In this document: piece after piece, positions 47,025-58,046 of the stretch
Numbering within the stretch: the stretch's first letter is position 1
Layout of the letters: every line of letters starts with the position of its first letter
Assembly: GCF_030445035.2 (NCBI RefSeq)
Contig: NC_080680.1
Span: 118,508,228 to 118,572,227, forward strand
Direction of reading: 5' to 3'
From: Dasypus novemcinctus
Taxonomy: Eukaryota > Chordata > Mammalia > Cingulata > Dasypodidae
Length of the DNA stretch: 64,000 nt
The notes under the pieces: generated by a model
Databases searched by the model: none
Seen by the model: the letters and a program-made list of their open reading frames with translations, nothing else
Told to the model about the DNA's origin: nothing
Made by a program: the position numbers and the translations under genes

Positions 47025-47600
47025 ATATTGGATTATTTTTGTAAACTGGTCTGTTACTCTGGGCATATTAGATTTTATTAGATTCAGAGATTTCACTTCT
47101 ACTTGATTAATTAATGATTAGAGCTTTGACTGGTCCACATCAGTAGGATGTTGAATCCCTGCACCCTTGGTGGGGAAAACTATACAACAGAGGAGAGATT
47201 TGGAATTTTAGATTATGGAACCCAGGAAGTAAATACACAGGAGAAGAACACGGAGGAATAAAGATGGCCCCAGGAAAAGAAAGAGCCTGATAGCCTACAG
47301 CTGACCTTGTGGAGTGACCGGAGCAACTGAGTACAGAGAGGAGTGAGTCCCAGGAGAGAGATGAAACTTATCCCAGCCTACAGCTCATTTTGGAAGAAGC
47401 TGGGACCATGGAGCCTTAAGAGGAAGAGGGAGGTTGAACCCTTGCAGCTTCAACATGTGACAACAGACTTTGGTGAGGGAAGTAACTTATGCTTTATGGC
47501 CTTGTGATTATAAGCTTCTACCCCAAATAAATACCCTTTATAAATCCCAGCAGATTTCTGGTATTTTGCATCAGCACCCCTGGCTGACTAATACAGCAAC

Positions 47601-47944
47601 ATTCACAACTGCTTTCTTTCCAACCATAAAAGACTAAAGGACAACATTCATACAGATTCATATAAAATAAAGATCACGTTTTATGCACCAAACTTTAGAA
47701 TTTGAGATGCCATTTCTTTAGTATAATTAAACCTTGCAAGTGAGAATATGTTGTTTTATTGTTCTGTTTTGTTTTGGTGCCACATTAACTATTCAAGTCC
47801 TTACAAACGTCTCCAATAATTATGATCATGTTTTTAAAGAGTCTCAAAACAGGTAGTCTCAATAGTTCAAATCTGAACCCTATGTAGTGTAGAAGATCGG
47901 TGTAAATATCTAAACTTTATTAGCTACTAAATATGAATACCCAG
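47601..47944. other. No recognised gene or element
   Basis: A spacer of AT-rich sequence between two LTR elements, with nothing recognisable. Confidence 0.55.
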
Positions 47945-48410
47945 TATAGTGGTTTGAAGCAGTATATACCCCAGAAAATGTGTTCTTAAATCTAATTCAT
48001 TCCTGTTGGTACAAGCCCATTGTAAAGAGAATCCCTTGATGAAGCTACTTCAGTTAAGGTGTGACCCACCTTATTCAGGATAAGAATCTTATTACTGGAG
48101 TTCATTTTAAATGGAATGAATACAGAAAGAGAGAGGGAAAGAAAGCCATGGAAGCAAGAAGCTGAAATCAACAAAACCCAGAAGAGTAGGGAGAGACCAG
48201 CAGGAGCTGCCATATGTCTTGCCCTGTGGTAAAGCACCAAGGATCACTGGCAACCAATCTTTGGGAAGAAAGCATTGCCTTAATGATGCCTTGATTTGGA
48301 CATTTTCTTGGCTTCAAAACTAAACTTATAAGGTAAGCTAATAAATTCCCATTGTTTAAGCCAAAACCATTTCATAAGAACTGCTTTAAGCAGTCAAGAA
48401 AACTAGAACA
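47945..48410 (+). mobile_element. 5' LTR of MaLR provirus (LTR-C)
   Basis: The LTR starts TATAGTGGTTTGAAGC (TG changed to TA) and ends AAACTAGAACA. It has an AATAAA at about 48341-48346 ('gctaataaattcccattg'), about 65 bp from the end. It matches the solo LTR at 42584-43004. Immediately downstream lies a primer-binding-like motif and MaLR internal sequence, so this is a 5' LTR and not a solo copy. Confidence 0.85.
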
Positions 48411-48418
48411 GATCTTCT

Positions 48419-48498
48419 TACCAGGAGAGTAGGATGCTGCTATTGCAAATACTGAGAATGTAGAAATGGCTTTGGAATTGGGTAATGGGTAGAGGCTG
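48419..48498 (+). other. Primer-binding-site region and 5' internal start of MaLR
   Basis: The text 'taccaggagagtaggatgct' just inside the LTR resembles the tRNA-primed start of MaLR/ERVL elements (tggtaccaggag...). 'ggctttggaattgggtaatg' and 'ggtagaggctg' are hallmark phrases of the MaLR 5' internal region. The exact priming tRNA is not asserted. Confidence 0.65.
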
Positions 48499-48939
48499 TG
48501 TATTAGTCAGGGTTCTCTAGAGAAACAGAAACAACAGAAGATAACTGCAAATATGAGATTTCATAAAATTGTCTCATACAACCGTGGGGATGCATGAGTC
48601 CAAATTCCTTAGGGCAGGCTGCAAGCTGGGAAGTCTGACGAATGTTTTCAATGAATTTTCCAGGAGAAGCTGGTTGAATGAAGTAGAGGTGGAAATTCTC
48701 TTTTCTGACTGCTGAAATCATCACTTCTCCTTTTAAAGCCTCCAACTGGATACGACTCCTCTTACTGCTGAAGGCAATCTCCTATTGATAGTAAATGTCA
48801 TCAGTCATAGAAGTAATCAATTTACAGATTATTTAAGTCTATGAAATGTCCTCACAGTAACAATGAGGCCAGTACTTTCTTGGCCAAGCCACTAAACACC
48901 ATTACCTGGCGAAGTTGGTGCATGAGCTTAACCGTGACA
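48499..48939 (-). mobile_element. Solo LTR (LTR-B) nested in the MaLR provirus
   Basis: A 441-bp element starting TGTATTAGTCAGGGTTCTCTAG and ending ACCGTGACA on the plus strand, with exact 5-bp TSDs ggctg at 48494-48498 and 48940-48944. Removing it restores the MaLR phrase 'agaggctggaagaatt'. It shares its body with 35369-35815. The sense strand is probably minus (ending CTGACTAATACA). Confidence 0.9.
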
Positions 48940-50149
48940 GGCTGGAAGAATTGTGTGGTGCCTGACGGAAAAGGCCTAGATTGTTGTGAAGAGGCTGTAG
49001 AAATATGGATGCTAAAAATACTTCTGAAGAGGTCTTAGAAGAAAAAATGATGAGTGTGTAATTGGAAACTGGAGGAAAAGCGATCCTTGTTTTAAAGTGG
49101 CAGAGAATTGGCAAATTCAGGCCTGATGTCAGATGGAAGGCAGAACTTGAGATTGGGTATTTAGGTGAGGAGATTTCCAAGCTAAGTGTCAAAAGTGCAA
49201 CTTGGTTTCTCCTTGCAGCTTATAGTAGAATGTGAGAGAAACGGGATAAACTGTGAACTGAAGTCCTGGGCACAAAGAAGCCAGAAATGGATGGCTTGGG
49301 AAATTCTGAGCTTCCAGAAAGTGAGTTCCTGGAGAATAATGCTCCATGGGTTTAACTGAGCAAATATTTAGTCAGCCATTTCAGTGTAAGTCAGGATTCG
49401 AAATGCAGTTATCCAGGAAGGATCTGTGGAAAGTTCTATTGTCTGATGGTTTGGACCTCTGTGTACTACATGCAAAACCAACAAATGTGTGTATGTGAGT
49501 GTATGTTTGAACTGAACCACTGCCAACCAAGACTAAAAGGAGCAAAAAGGGAACAGGCTGGAGGCGAGGTCGCTTCAAGGGCAGAACCGTGGAAGCTGAG
49601 GTCTGGACTGAAAGTCATCTTCTCAGGCCAAGAAAATGGCCCACCCATGTGTGGAAAGGATGAGTCTTTCCTGGTGCTTGGAGAGTGCTAGCCTTAAGCC
49701 CCTTGTTCAGGAAGAGGGCTGCATGCTATGGCCCCAGTCTTCAGAGAGGGCAAAGGAGCATAAGCCCCAGGGGGTAGCAGAGAGTCTAGCCATTACCCCA
49801 ATGCTTGGGGAGGGCGGAGTCCTTATCACAGTGTTCAGGGAGAGCAGGACTGCTGCACCAGCATATGGAAAGGGTGGAGCTCTCACTCCTTCAGTCCCAG
49901 AGGACAAAACATTTTTCTATAGATGACCCTTACAGTGAAATTTAATGGAGTGTGTCCTGCAGGGTTTCAGAATTGTATGGGACCTCTGACCTCTACTTTC
50001 CTTCCACTTTCTTTCTATGGGAATGGGAATGTTTATCCTATGCCTGTCCTGACATTATAAATCAGAAGCTGACAACTATTTCTCTAGGTTTCATAAGCCC
50101 AGAGACAGAGGGGACTTGTACCCCAAGACATACCACTCCTATAACTGAT

Positions 50150-50262
50150 TTTGATAATGCTTTGATTTGGACTTTTTCTCAGCCCCAAATCATAAGCTAA
50201 TACATTCCCATCGATCAAGCCTTACCATTTAATTTTATTTGCCTTGAGCAGCTTAGGCATCT
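50150..50262 (+). mobile_element. Remnant of the provirus 3' LTR
   Basis: The text 'tttgatttggactttttctc', 'aatcataagctaatacattc' and 'catcgatcaagcc' matches the last quarter of the 5' LTR ('ttgatttggacattttcttg', 'gtaagctaataaattcccat'). The first three quarters of the 3' LTR are missing, so a deletion joined internal sequence to the LTR end. Confidence 0.65.
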
Positions 50263-50289
50263 AAATGCTTAGATATGGTATTTATCATC

Positions 50290-50565
50290 TAGATTTTCTC
50301 TTTGTCAAAAGCCCAGTACCTTGAATTAATTGGACTTAATTGAGCCAGAAACCAGAAGTCAGGGAGACCTAGAAGAGAAGGAGAGAATACCCCAAGTATT
50401 GCTGTCAGCCAGCAGCAGACATTAGAGTCTTTGGGAAGAAGCAAGACTTGCTGATATATTGATTTTGGATTTATTTAGCCTCAAAACTGTAAACCAGTAA
50501 ATTCCCATTGTTTAAGTCAACCCATTTTCTGGTATCTGTGACAGTTGCTCAGGCAAACTGATGTG
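50290..50565 (+). mobile_element. Second LTR-C type fragment
   Basis: 'agaagagaaggagagaatac', 'ctttgggaagaagcaagac', 'actgtaaaccagtaaattcc' and 'ccattttctggtatctgtga' follow the 3' half of the LTR-C family. It lacks the 5' half. It could be part of a rearranged 3' LTR of the provirus or a separate insertion. Confidence 0.55.
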
Positions 50566-50570
50566 GGTAG

Positions 50571-52149
50571 ATATGAAATAAAAACACAAGGTAGGGGCAT
50601 GCATGGCATGCAGGCGAGACAGCTGTTATTTTAAACAAAGGCCTTTTTGATATTGTGATATTTGTTCAAGGATGGATTAAATGAAAGTATAAACAGTATG
50701 CAATATATTCAAATTTATCTTTGACATTCACTTTGTGTGTTAAGCATGGTCAATTAATAATCTTTAACAACTATAAATTAATGTAAAGCTCAATTTTGAC
50801 CAGGTCCAAATTTTAGGATATAAATTGATAAATTTATGTTTTATGAATTACTCTTCTATTTCAAAGATTATTCATGTTAGAGAATTAAATGTATTCTTTC
50901 TTGACTAAGACAAATTATTTATGACCAAATTAATTTTTTCAACATCACAATATATTCAGATTTGCCTCAATATTGAAGTGCATTCAAATTTTACACCTTA
51001 TTGCATCATTTAAAATAATTGATTTTGAGATTAGAATGTTAAGCAAATCAGTGCCCAATGAATTGTTTAAACAATCCACAGTCTTCATTACATTGACTCA
51101 TAATTTTTTAAAAAATTATTTGCAGTTTTATTTAATTTTCAAAATTGATCTTCCAAGAATGATTGGAGGAGTGATAGCACTAGAAATTCCAACACAAAGT
51201 CTAGCCACACTTCAATTCTCATGTCTGCCTCATTATATTATTGTTTTCCCCATCTGAAGATGAGAAAAAATAGTCACACTTAGGATTTGAGATTTACAGG
51301 ATTTCAGAGAAATTATTTTATTTCTTTGTATCACAGCCAACTCACCTTTAAATCATAAACCATAGTTTCCTTTTAACAGAGTTATTGTGGGTATTTAAAG
51401 AAATACTGTATTAAAGAAACTGGTAGCGACTTTTAAAATATTCTTTTGTCCCTTCATAATTGAAATATTGACCAATTATAATTGACTGCTTAGGTTGGCT
51501 AGAGCAAGCAATTATTTTCCCTCTAGATTTTAATTGTATTAAGATTTTGCACTACGTTGAAAAAGAAATACAATAAACTTTAGAGTGTAAAATTTGATCT
51601 ATTTAATTTAATTCAAAGTCTGGTCTCATATCACCATAAATGAAAGATTTGCCTCCTTTTAACTCACCTTCCTTGGCAGGGGGAATTTTACACATTAAAT
51701 GTGTTCCCTAGTCTATGGTGTCTATGACTGCATGCACTGGGGTAGTCTGTCATTGACTATCAGCATGCTTAACATTTGGAAACGATGGGTGGGTGGCTTA
51801 AATGTGAAAAAAGACTTAGTAATTTAGTTGACCTTAAACTCAAAATTAAGACATTCCTATTAAGAAATAGGAATGTGGCTGAAGCTTATTAATTGCAATA
51901 TAATTTCTTGGGCTGGGGAAACAGAAAAACTGCTTTTTATCTGAATCCATCAGACAACATTTTGGGGCTGCATTTTCAGTGACATTGACACATTTAGAAG
52001 AAAGGGACTGTTAACTTGACATCATGGCCCATGAAGAATATTTGAAAAACAAAAGCTGTAATATTAATTTCATATGGACTCTAATAATAATAGTAGTTCA
52101 TGAGTGTTAGGATTTACTACATAACAGGCTGAGAGATGGCATATGAGTA
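50571..52149. other. No recognised gene or element
   Basis: AT-rich sequence with a 94-codon AT-rich ORF at 50973-51257 lacking motifs. No repeat was recognised. Confidence 0.5.
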
Positions 52150-52306
52150 ATATAGTAGTTACGTACAGAAAGACTGAGGGCAGACTGGCTTGAAACACTA
52201 GCTGTCTGAAATTGGACAAATTATTTAATGTCTCTGATTCTCAATTTCCTGACATATATAAGAGGTTGTTGTTAGGATTAAATAAGATAATATGTGCCAT
52301 AAATAT
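52150..52306 (+). mobile_element. MIR SINE fragment
   Basis: Sense MIR core order: 'ggcagactggcttgaaacac', 'gaaattggacaaattattta', 'atgtctctgattctcaattt', 'gttgttaggattaaataag'. It is truncated on the right by an LTR-like insertion at 52307. Confidence 0.75.
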
Positions 52307-52825
52307 TGTTAGAGAAAAACAGCACTCATTGGGACGTGGAGACTGACAATTGAAGGTAGAAAGTTTACAGAGAAGCTCTCCCAATGAAGAAGAGACTTCA
52401 ACCCTCCCTTGGCCCTTGGACGGGGTGGCTAGGAATTTATACAATATTCCAAAAGGCAGAGGAATGGTTAGTTCGTGGGGAGGGATTTAGGGACTGAGTA
52501 CAGCCTGGGGCCAAAGAGGGGTTGAAAAAGCAAATCCTTTCCTTTACATGGTTACTTGGGGTAGGGAGCTAAGAAATGATATATTATTGGACTGTAAGAG
52601 GGGCTGAAGGAGCTTTGGTCAGGAGGGAGTGGAGACTCTTCTCTTGCCCTTTTCTGGCGCCCTGCGGCTTCTCTGCTCTTGTGAGGGGATGGTTGGTTGC
52701 TTTCACACACACCTAGGCTATGGTTTGCTCAATCAGTCTCCGAGCCCCTGGATGGGGGGTGCCTCTTTTTCTGTCACAGTCTGTTAATCACATATTGTGA
52801 ACTTTACAACAGGGAATCTCTAACA
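52307..52825. mobile_element. LTR-like element with palindromic ends TGTTAGAG...CTCTAACA
   Basis: A 519-bp block, GC-richer than its flanks, opens TGTTAGAG and closes CTCTAACA, an 8-bp perfect inverted repeat bounded by TG/CA as in retroviral LTRs. Flanking pentamers aatat and aattt agree at 4 of 5. It cuts off a MIR core. It has no homology to the other LTR families in the window that I can see, and no clear AATAAA was found, so the orientation is open. A small DNA transposon is a less likely alternative. Confidence 0.55.
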
Positions 52826-55490
52826 AATTTCCAGCTCATAAATAATACTCTCCAAGTGATTTTGTCAGATAGAAATTATTGTATTTGAACCTTTTATTTA
52901 ATCCAATTCATAAAGATGGCAGCTCTACAAGAAGTATAGTTGTTTAGAAGGGCAAAATTATAGATTTAGCCAGGGTTAGAACACACAAATTCTCATGCTG
53001 AGAACACTCTCTGCCCTGGGGAAGCACAAACTATGATTGAGATGAGAGTAAAAATTATCATGAAAATTTCAATGAAGAAGCTGCCAAGTAAGAAAATACA
53101 GATGCAAAACTGCCAAGAGTGGTTTGACAGCCTCAGCAATTAGTGATAACTAGATGAATGGAGACATCTGAGGAGAATCTTGAAGAGTAAGTGTGTCTTT
53201 AAGAATTGAAAGTATAGTTTGATTAGATAGACCTGAAAATTTCTTCACATATTTTGAGAAATTCAAATGGACAAATGTAGTCAATAGTTTATCTTTCTTT
53301 TCTATATATGTGAGAAAGAAATATTTATAACCTGTCTCTATGTGTGGCTGCTGTGCTAAATGTTGGCACATGATTTCCCATGTATTAATTAGTAGCAGTT
53401 TGTGTTTTGAATAACACGAAAGACACATACACAATTGAAGCTTAATTTGCTCATAGGTAGAATAGGTAATAACTATTAAATACTGGTTAAGGAAGGGAGG
53501 CTTTGAAAAGATGTCTTAAAATTTTTTAATAAAAAGAATTTTAAAATTTATAAGTTGAAATATGAAATCTGCACAAACTTTATGACACAGTTTTATGTCA
53601 AAGTATATAATATTTCTGCCAAAAACAAATGAGGGCATTATAGGAACGCATATTAAGGAAATAATTGTACAGAAAGGGAAGTCAGTCCAATTTGACTTTC
53701 CTAAAGAAAACTCAAAGTGGGTCTTTTCCGTACATAGATAATTAAAACTGATTACATAATATTTTTTTGAAAACATTACTTATATTCCATTTCTTTTCCT
53801 TTATATTACAAGAAAAGTCCATTTACTTTTAACCATATAATATAAAGGACACAAAAGAGACCCATCTTTAAACATTACTCTGTAGAGGAGAGCAGAAAAT
53901 GAAAAGGGAAACATAATTAGCATAGATATATGGGTGCATGACTCCATTAATTAGGCTGTAGGGGGCATTCAACACATAAAGAATTTTATCTCACCTATTT
54001 TTTCAATCGTTATCTTTTTACAAACAGGTACTTTGCCAATTTCTTCTGTTATGAAGCCCTCCATCTATGATGTCACAAATGCTATTAGCCTCATGGAGTG
54101 AAAACTTCAGCCTGGTTAATGGGGCCATTCAGAACATAAATCTGAGCTCTAACTGAGTTAATAGCCTACATATGCGCTTGCCAATGTGGGAGAGGGAGTC
54201 AAGTTTTAGTTGGAGAGAGCACACAGTGATGGGTCATTTTTAATTACAGGAAAATGAACTGGTGTTTGGAGAAGAATATCAAGCGATTTCTGCTTCAATT
54301 ACTATCTCAGTGTTTTAATCTTTATAACGGGAAAGCCTAGCTTTACTTGAAAAGCATATTAGACGTTTTCTCAAGTGTGAATGTATTATCTTTTCCCATG
54401 CATTTCCTATAGTCTGTCAAACAAATTGATTTAGGTGTGGTTGCCACATTGTTTAATTATCTCACATTTTAACTGTATAGTTATCCTATTTTTTACAAGA
54501 ATATGCCCAAACACAGTCAATAGTGTGCATTAACCTTAATTTCATATCTTGAAATCTGAGTAATTGAAATTTTATAAAAAGAGATACCAGCATGTTAGTA
54601 TGCATTTCCTCTTTTATTTTCCCAATCTCAAATATTTGCCTTTTCTTACTTCATTGTTACCAACATTCTAGAAGCCAATAACTTCATTTGCTCCTGTGTT
54701 TGTATTATAGGAAATGTTGTGGCCTACACCTGGAGGTTATTTGCACACTGGGCCAGGTATTCCATTTTGCATCACCAAGTCAGTCAGAGATGGTAGAGGT
54801 TTGTTCCTAGCATTTCCAGGGCATTAGAATTTAGAGTTAATGATGGTCACAATAGATGTGATCTAATAGATTCACTCTTGTTTATTATATAGTGATCATT
54901 GCAGTAATGAGTTGGATATTTCTTTAGATTAATAGATCTAAAAATTGTCAATTTAATTTAGCAATGTGGAGTCCGCCGTGACCATGACAGAGATAGAAAC
55001 AGTGGTGACAGGCCTAATTGGTATGAATTTAGGAGATAATTTTTATAGACTAGTTTATACTTAAAGACTCTAAGCCATATATGGACAGTTTATATATATG
55101 TATGCTTGTATAATTTTATTATTATATGTTTTAGTAAATAAATATATATTTTAATAAATAAATGTATTTCTATTCATTTATGCCCTCCTCCATAAATGCA
55201 TGTCTCCATTCATCTTATCTCTCAATTCACATTGGATCACTTACCATTTCCCAAAAATATTATCATTCATATTACCACTCCCAACTTGATGCCTGGGTTT
55301 CTGCCTCTTCCTTGATTACTCAGCTCTGAGTCATTGTTATTTATCATTATGGGGGAAATAACTGACAGCCACTTACAGGAATCTGCCATTTGGCACTTGT
55401 AATTTTGAAATATTATATACATACCATCTGTTTATTTTTTCATCTTTCTCTCTTTTTTTTTCAAGTTCTTCCTGATATTAAAGTCTGCCT
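52826..55490. other. No recognised gene or element
   Basis: AT-rich sequence with chance ORFs under 95 codons. I found no repeat, splice pair or motif to support an annotation. Confidence 0.5.
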
Positions 55491-55499
55491 AGCTGCTCA

Positions 55500-55860
55500 T
55501 TAAAATCATTTTTGTTACTTCTGGGCTCACAGGTGGATAAAATTTTCCAGTCTCTCTTACAGTTAGGTGTGGCAAATGATGGCTGTGAGATCTAACCAAT
55601 ATGGGGGAAGTTTATGTAATCCCACGAGTACCTTCCATGGGACACTCACCATATATTGCCCCTCTCCTCCCTTGTCCTGGTGGTATGCTGCTCCCCAAGG
55701 GGACTGTAGAAGCTATGATTCGACAGTGTCAGGGTCTCTACCAGCCTGGATCCTTGAATGACTACATGGAGTTTCCCCTTCCCCCACATGAATCATCAGC
55801 ATCATCCTTTTAAGACTTTGTAAGCACCTGAGATTTTAGCACAAACTCAATTCATATATC
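55500..55860. other. Possible old repeat, unassigned
   Basis: The text 'tcacaggtggataaaatttt', 'gtgaggatctaaccaatatg'-like phrases and 'ctggatccttgaatgactac' recalls ancient mammalian interspersed repeats with a 'ggatccctgaatgactgcatgg' motif, but I cannot name the family. Two overlapping ORFs of 64 and 70 codons lie inside it and are not called. Confidence 0.35.
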
Positions 55861-55909
55861 AGGTACCATAAAACCTCTTTAATCCTTCAACCTATGTTTA
55901 CTTGCTATT

Positions 55910-56135
55910 ATGTACCAGATACTGTTTCATTTACTTTACAATGACATGCATAATGCTTACCATATGTCAGGGATTTTCTTAGCACTTAGCACACATAAAC
56001 TCATTTGATACTATAACAACCCAGGAGGTAGGTACTACTATCATCCACATTTTACATAGGAGCAAACTGAGTTGGTGGCAAAACCAAGCCGGACAATAGA
56101 GTCTGTTCTTGTAATCCTAGTGCTATGCTGCTTTT
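55910..56135 (-). mobile_element. MIR SINE, antisense
   Basis: The plus strand shows the reverse complement of MIR: 'accatatgtcagggattttc', 'aactcatttgatactataac', 'aacccaggaggtaggtacta', 'catccacattttacatagg' and 'agcaaactgagttggtggc'. This is nearly full-length apart from the tRNA-like head. Confidence 0.85.
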
Positions 56136-56779
56136 CCTATTCCAAATACTAGGCTTAAGGGTGAAGAAAAGAAACAAGGCATCTATCCACATAGACTATA
56201 CGGGCTAAAGGATGAGACAGATGAAAAGAGACTTAAGAGGCATGATAACTAATAAAATGTGTGATGCTGAATTAGACCTGGGAAAGCTGAAAAATAAAAT
56301 AAACCATAATAGATATTACAGAACAATGCCCCCTAAATATAGATATAAACAGTGAATTACATAATAATATAAACTCAATGGAAAATTTCTTATTTTGTTG
56401 CCTCGATAAGCTGATAATTGATAGTTAGATAGAGGGGGGAAAATAAAGCAAAATCAAATGGGACAAAATGTAAACAATTGAGTAAAGGGCAGACAGGAGT
56501 TTCTTGAACATTTTGTTGTTTATTTGATATTATAATAAGTGAAAAAGTTACTACAAAGTAAAAAATGCCAATAATATGTGCTGAAAGAAAATAAAAAGTA
56601 AAGGGAAAGAGAATGATGGGAAATCTTTTACAGTAACCTACTGTTTGATCCAGGTGATGGGACAAGCCGTATTTGAGAAATAAAGCTGTGAGAAATGCAA
56701 ACATGAAAGTCCTACTTAGTGCCTTCAAGGAAGAACAAGTTTTGTGTTACTAGCGTAGAAAGAGCATCAAAGGGAGTTA

Positions 56780-57110
56780 CATGACTTTATGTTGGATAAG
56801 TAGGCAGGAGTCAGAGTCTTGTAAATAATGTTAAGAAACTTGAATTGCTTTCTAAGATTAAAAGGAAATAAAATTGTTTGGGGCAGGGAAGTGATATAGT
56901 CTAATTTGCCACTTAAAATATGAGTATGTATATAGAAGACTGAAGGAGATAAAGGGGAAAATAAAGAGAACAGTTAGGAGAATATTATAGTGGTCCAGGT
57001 AGAGGTGGTAGTTGAGATGGAGGTGGTAATAAGCAGCAAGTGGCATATATTTCAAAGGAAAACTTCCAAAAATTTTCCATGGATTTAACATATGGATGTG
57101 GGCACAGATA
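56780..57110 (+). mobile_element. L2 fragment
   Basis: Sense L2 text: 'ggggcagggaagtgatatag', 'agagaacagttaggagaata', 'atagtggtccaggtagaggt' and 'gagatggaggtggtaataag', followed by 'ggatttaacatatggatgtg'. The order equals the well-known 3' region of L2 (ggagtgacatgatctg ... gcagtggtccaggtg). Confidence 0.8.
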
Positions 57111-57618
57111 GATGGAATGCTATCAAGATCTTAGTGCCATCATTAAAGACCAATAATCTGGACAAGCCATCTGGGGGTACTCTTTCTTTCAATAGCTACA
57201 AAACATTCTGAGTACAGGTTTTGTGTGGCAGTAAAAAGTCCAGCATGTCCCTGACTTCTGAAGAATCATGAAGAAAGCCTATCTTTAACTGCTTGTTGCT
57301 TTTCACATTTCATTCAGAATTGCTGTTCAATGCCTTTTGTCATTCACCACTGGTCATTTAGAAACTTACTCTCCCTCTTGCTACTCTCCAGTCCATTTTA
57401 CTCTGTAAATATGGAAGACAACCCCTATCTCTTTTAATCAAAAGATCAATAATACATGTTTGTTAAATAAATTTTATTAAGGTCTGGAGATACCTAAACG
57501 AAAGCTATAAATCAGGTACTACTGTACTTAAAGTTGATTTGCCATGCTAATTCTTGAGGGCATCCCTATTGGTGACTCTTAATTAAACTTGCAGTTGTTC
57601 TTCATCTCTAGGGTACAC
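57111..57618. other. No recognised gene or element
   Basis: Sequence of mixed composition with nothing recognisable up to the DAS-III SINE target site. Confidence 0.5.
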
Positions 57619-57629
57619 ACTCCTTCCTA

Positions 57630-58033
57630 TTTTTTTTTTGAAGATTTATTTATTTCTCTCCCCTCCCCCCTCCGTGACTGTTCTCTGTATCTATTTGTCT
57701 TGTTTCTTTGTCCACTTCTGTTGTCAGTGGCATGGGAATCTGTGTTTCTTTTTGTTGTGTCATCTTGCTGCGTCAGCTCTCCGTGTGTGTGCGGCACCAT
57801 TCCTGGGCAGGCTGCACTTTCTTTCGCGCTGGGCGGCTCTCCTTACGGGCCGCACTCCTTGCACGTGGGGCTCTCCTATATGGGGACACCCCTGCATGGC
57901 AGGGCACCCCTTGCGCGCATCAGCACTGCGCATGGGCCAGCTGCACACGGGTCAGGGAGGCCCAGGAATTGAACTATGGACCTCCCATGTGGTAAACGGA
58001 CGCCCTAACCACTGGGCCAAGTCCGTTTCCCGC
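57630..58033 (-). mobile_element. Full-length DAS-III SINE (armadillo-type) with TSD
   Basis: On the minus strand, the tRNA-like head has an A box (plus-strand ccactgggccaa at 58009-58020) and a B box (ggaattgaact at 57965-57975). A GC-rich body follows with 'ccatgcgcagtgctgatgcg', 'gagagccgcccagcgcgaaa' and 'gatgacacaacaaaaagaaa', then (AAAT)n and an A tail. Many CpG sites survive, a sign of youth relative to the other repeats. TSDs actccttccta lie at 57619-57629 and 58036-58046. Three plus-strand ORFs (95-149 codons) inside it are by-products of the SINE. Confidence 0.95.
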
Positions 58034-58046
58034 ATACTCCTTCCTA

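Larger units (their letters stand above)
44953..47595 (+). mobile_element. Xenarthran MaLR LTR (LTR-A) split by a DNAJC2 retrocopy
   Basis: The LTR starts TGTAGCAGTTTGATATTG at 44953 and ends GGCTGACTAATACA at 47595, with identical 5-bp TSDs gcaac at 44948-44952 and 47596-47600. It is cut at about position 50 of the LTR by the retrocopy at 45003-47024; removing that insert and one TSD leaves a normal LTR of about 610 bp. The right part carries the family phrases 'aactggtctgttactctggg', 'ttaagaggaagagggaggtt' and AATAAA at 47526-47531. This gives an insertion order: LTR first, retrocopy second. Confidence 0.92.
48411..50149 (+). mobile_element. MaLR internal region, split by a solo LTR
   Basis: After the solo LTR (48499-48939) the MaLR text resumes: 'ggctggaagaattgtgtggt', 'gaggctgtagaaatatggat', 'attggaaactggaggaaaag', 'gtggcagagaattggcaaat', 'ggtgaggagatttccaag', 'tgcagcttatagtagaatg', then 'gtcctgcagggtttcagaat' and 'gggaatgggaatgtttatcc'. 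ORFs here are short; MaLR elements are non-autonomous, so absence of gag-pol is expected. The 1-613 segment is a second copy of the 3' half. Confidence 0.85.
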
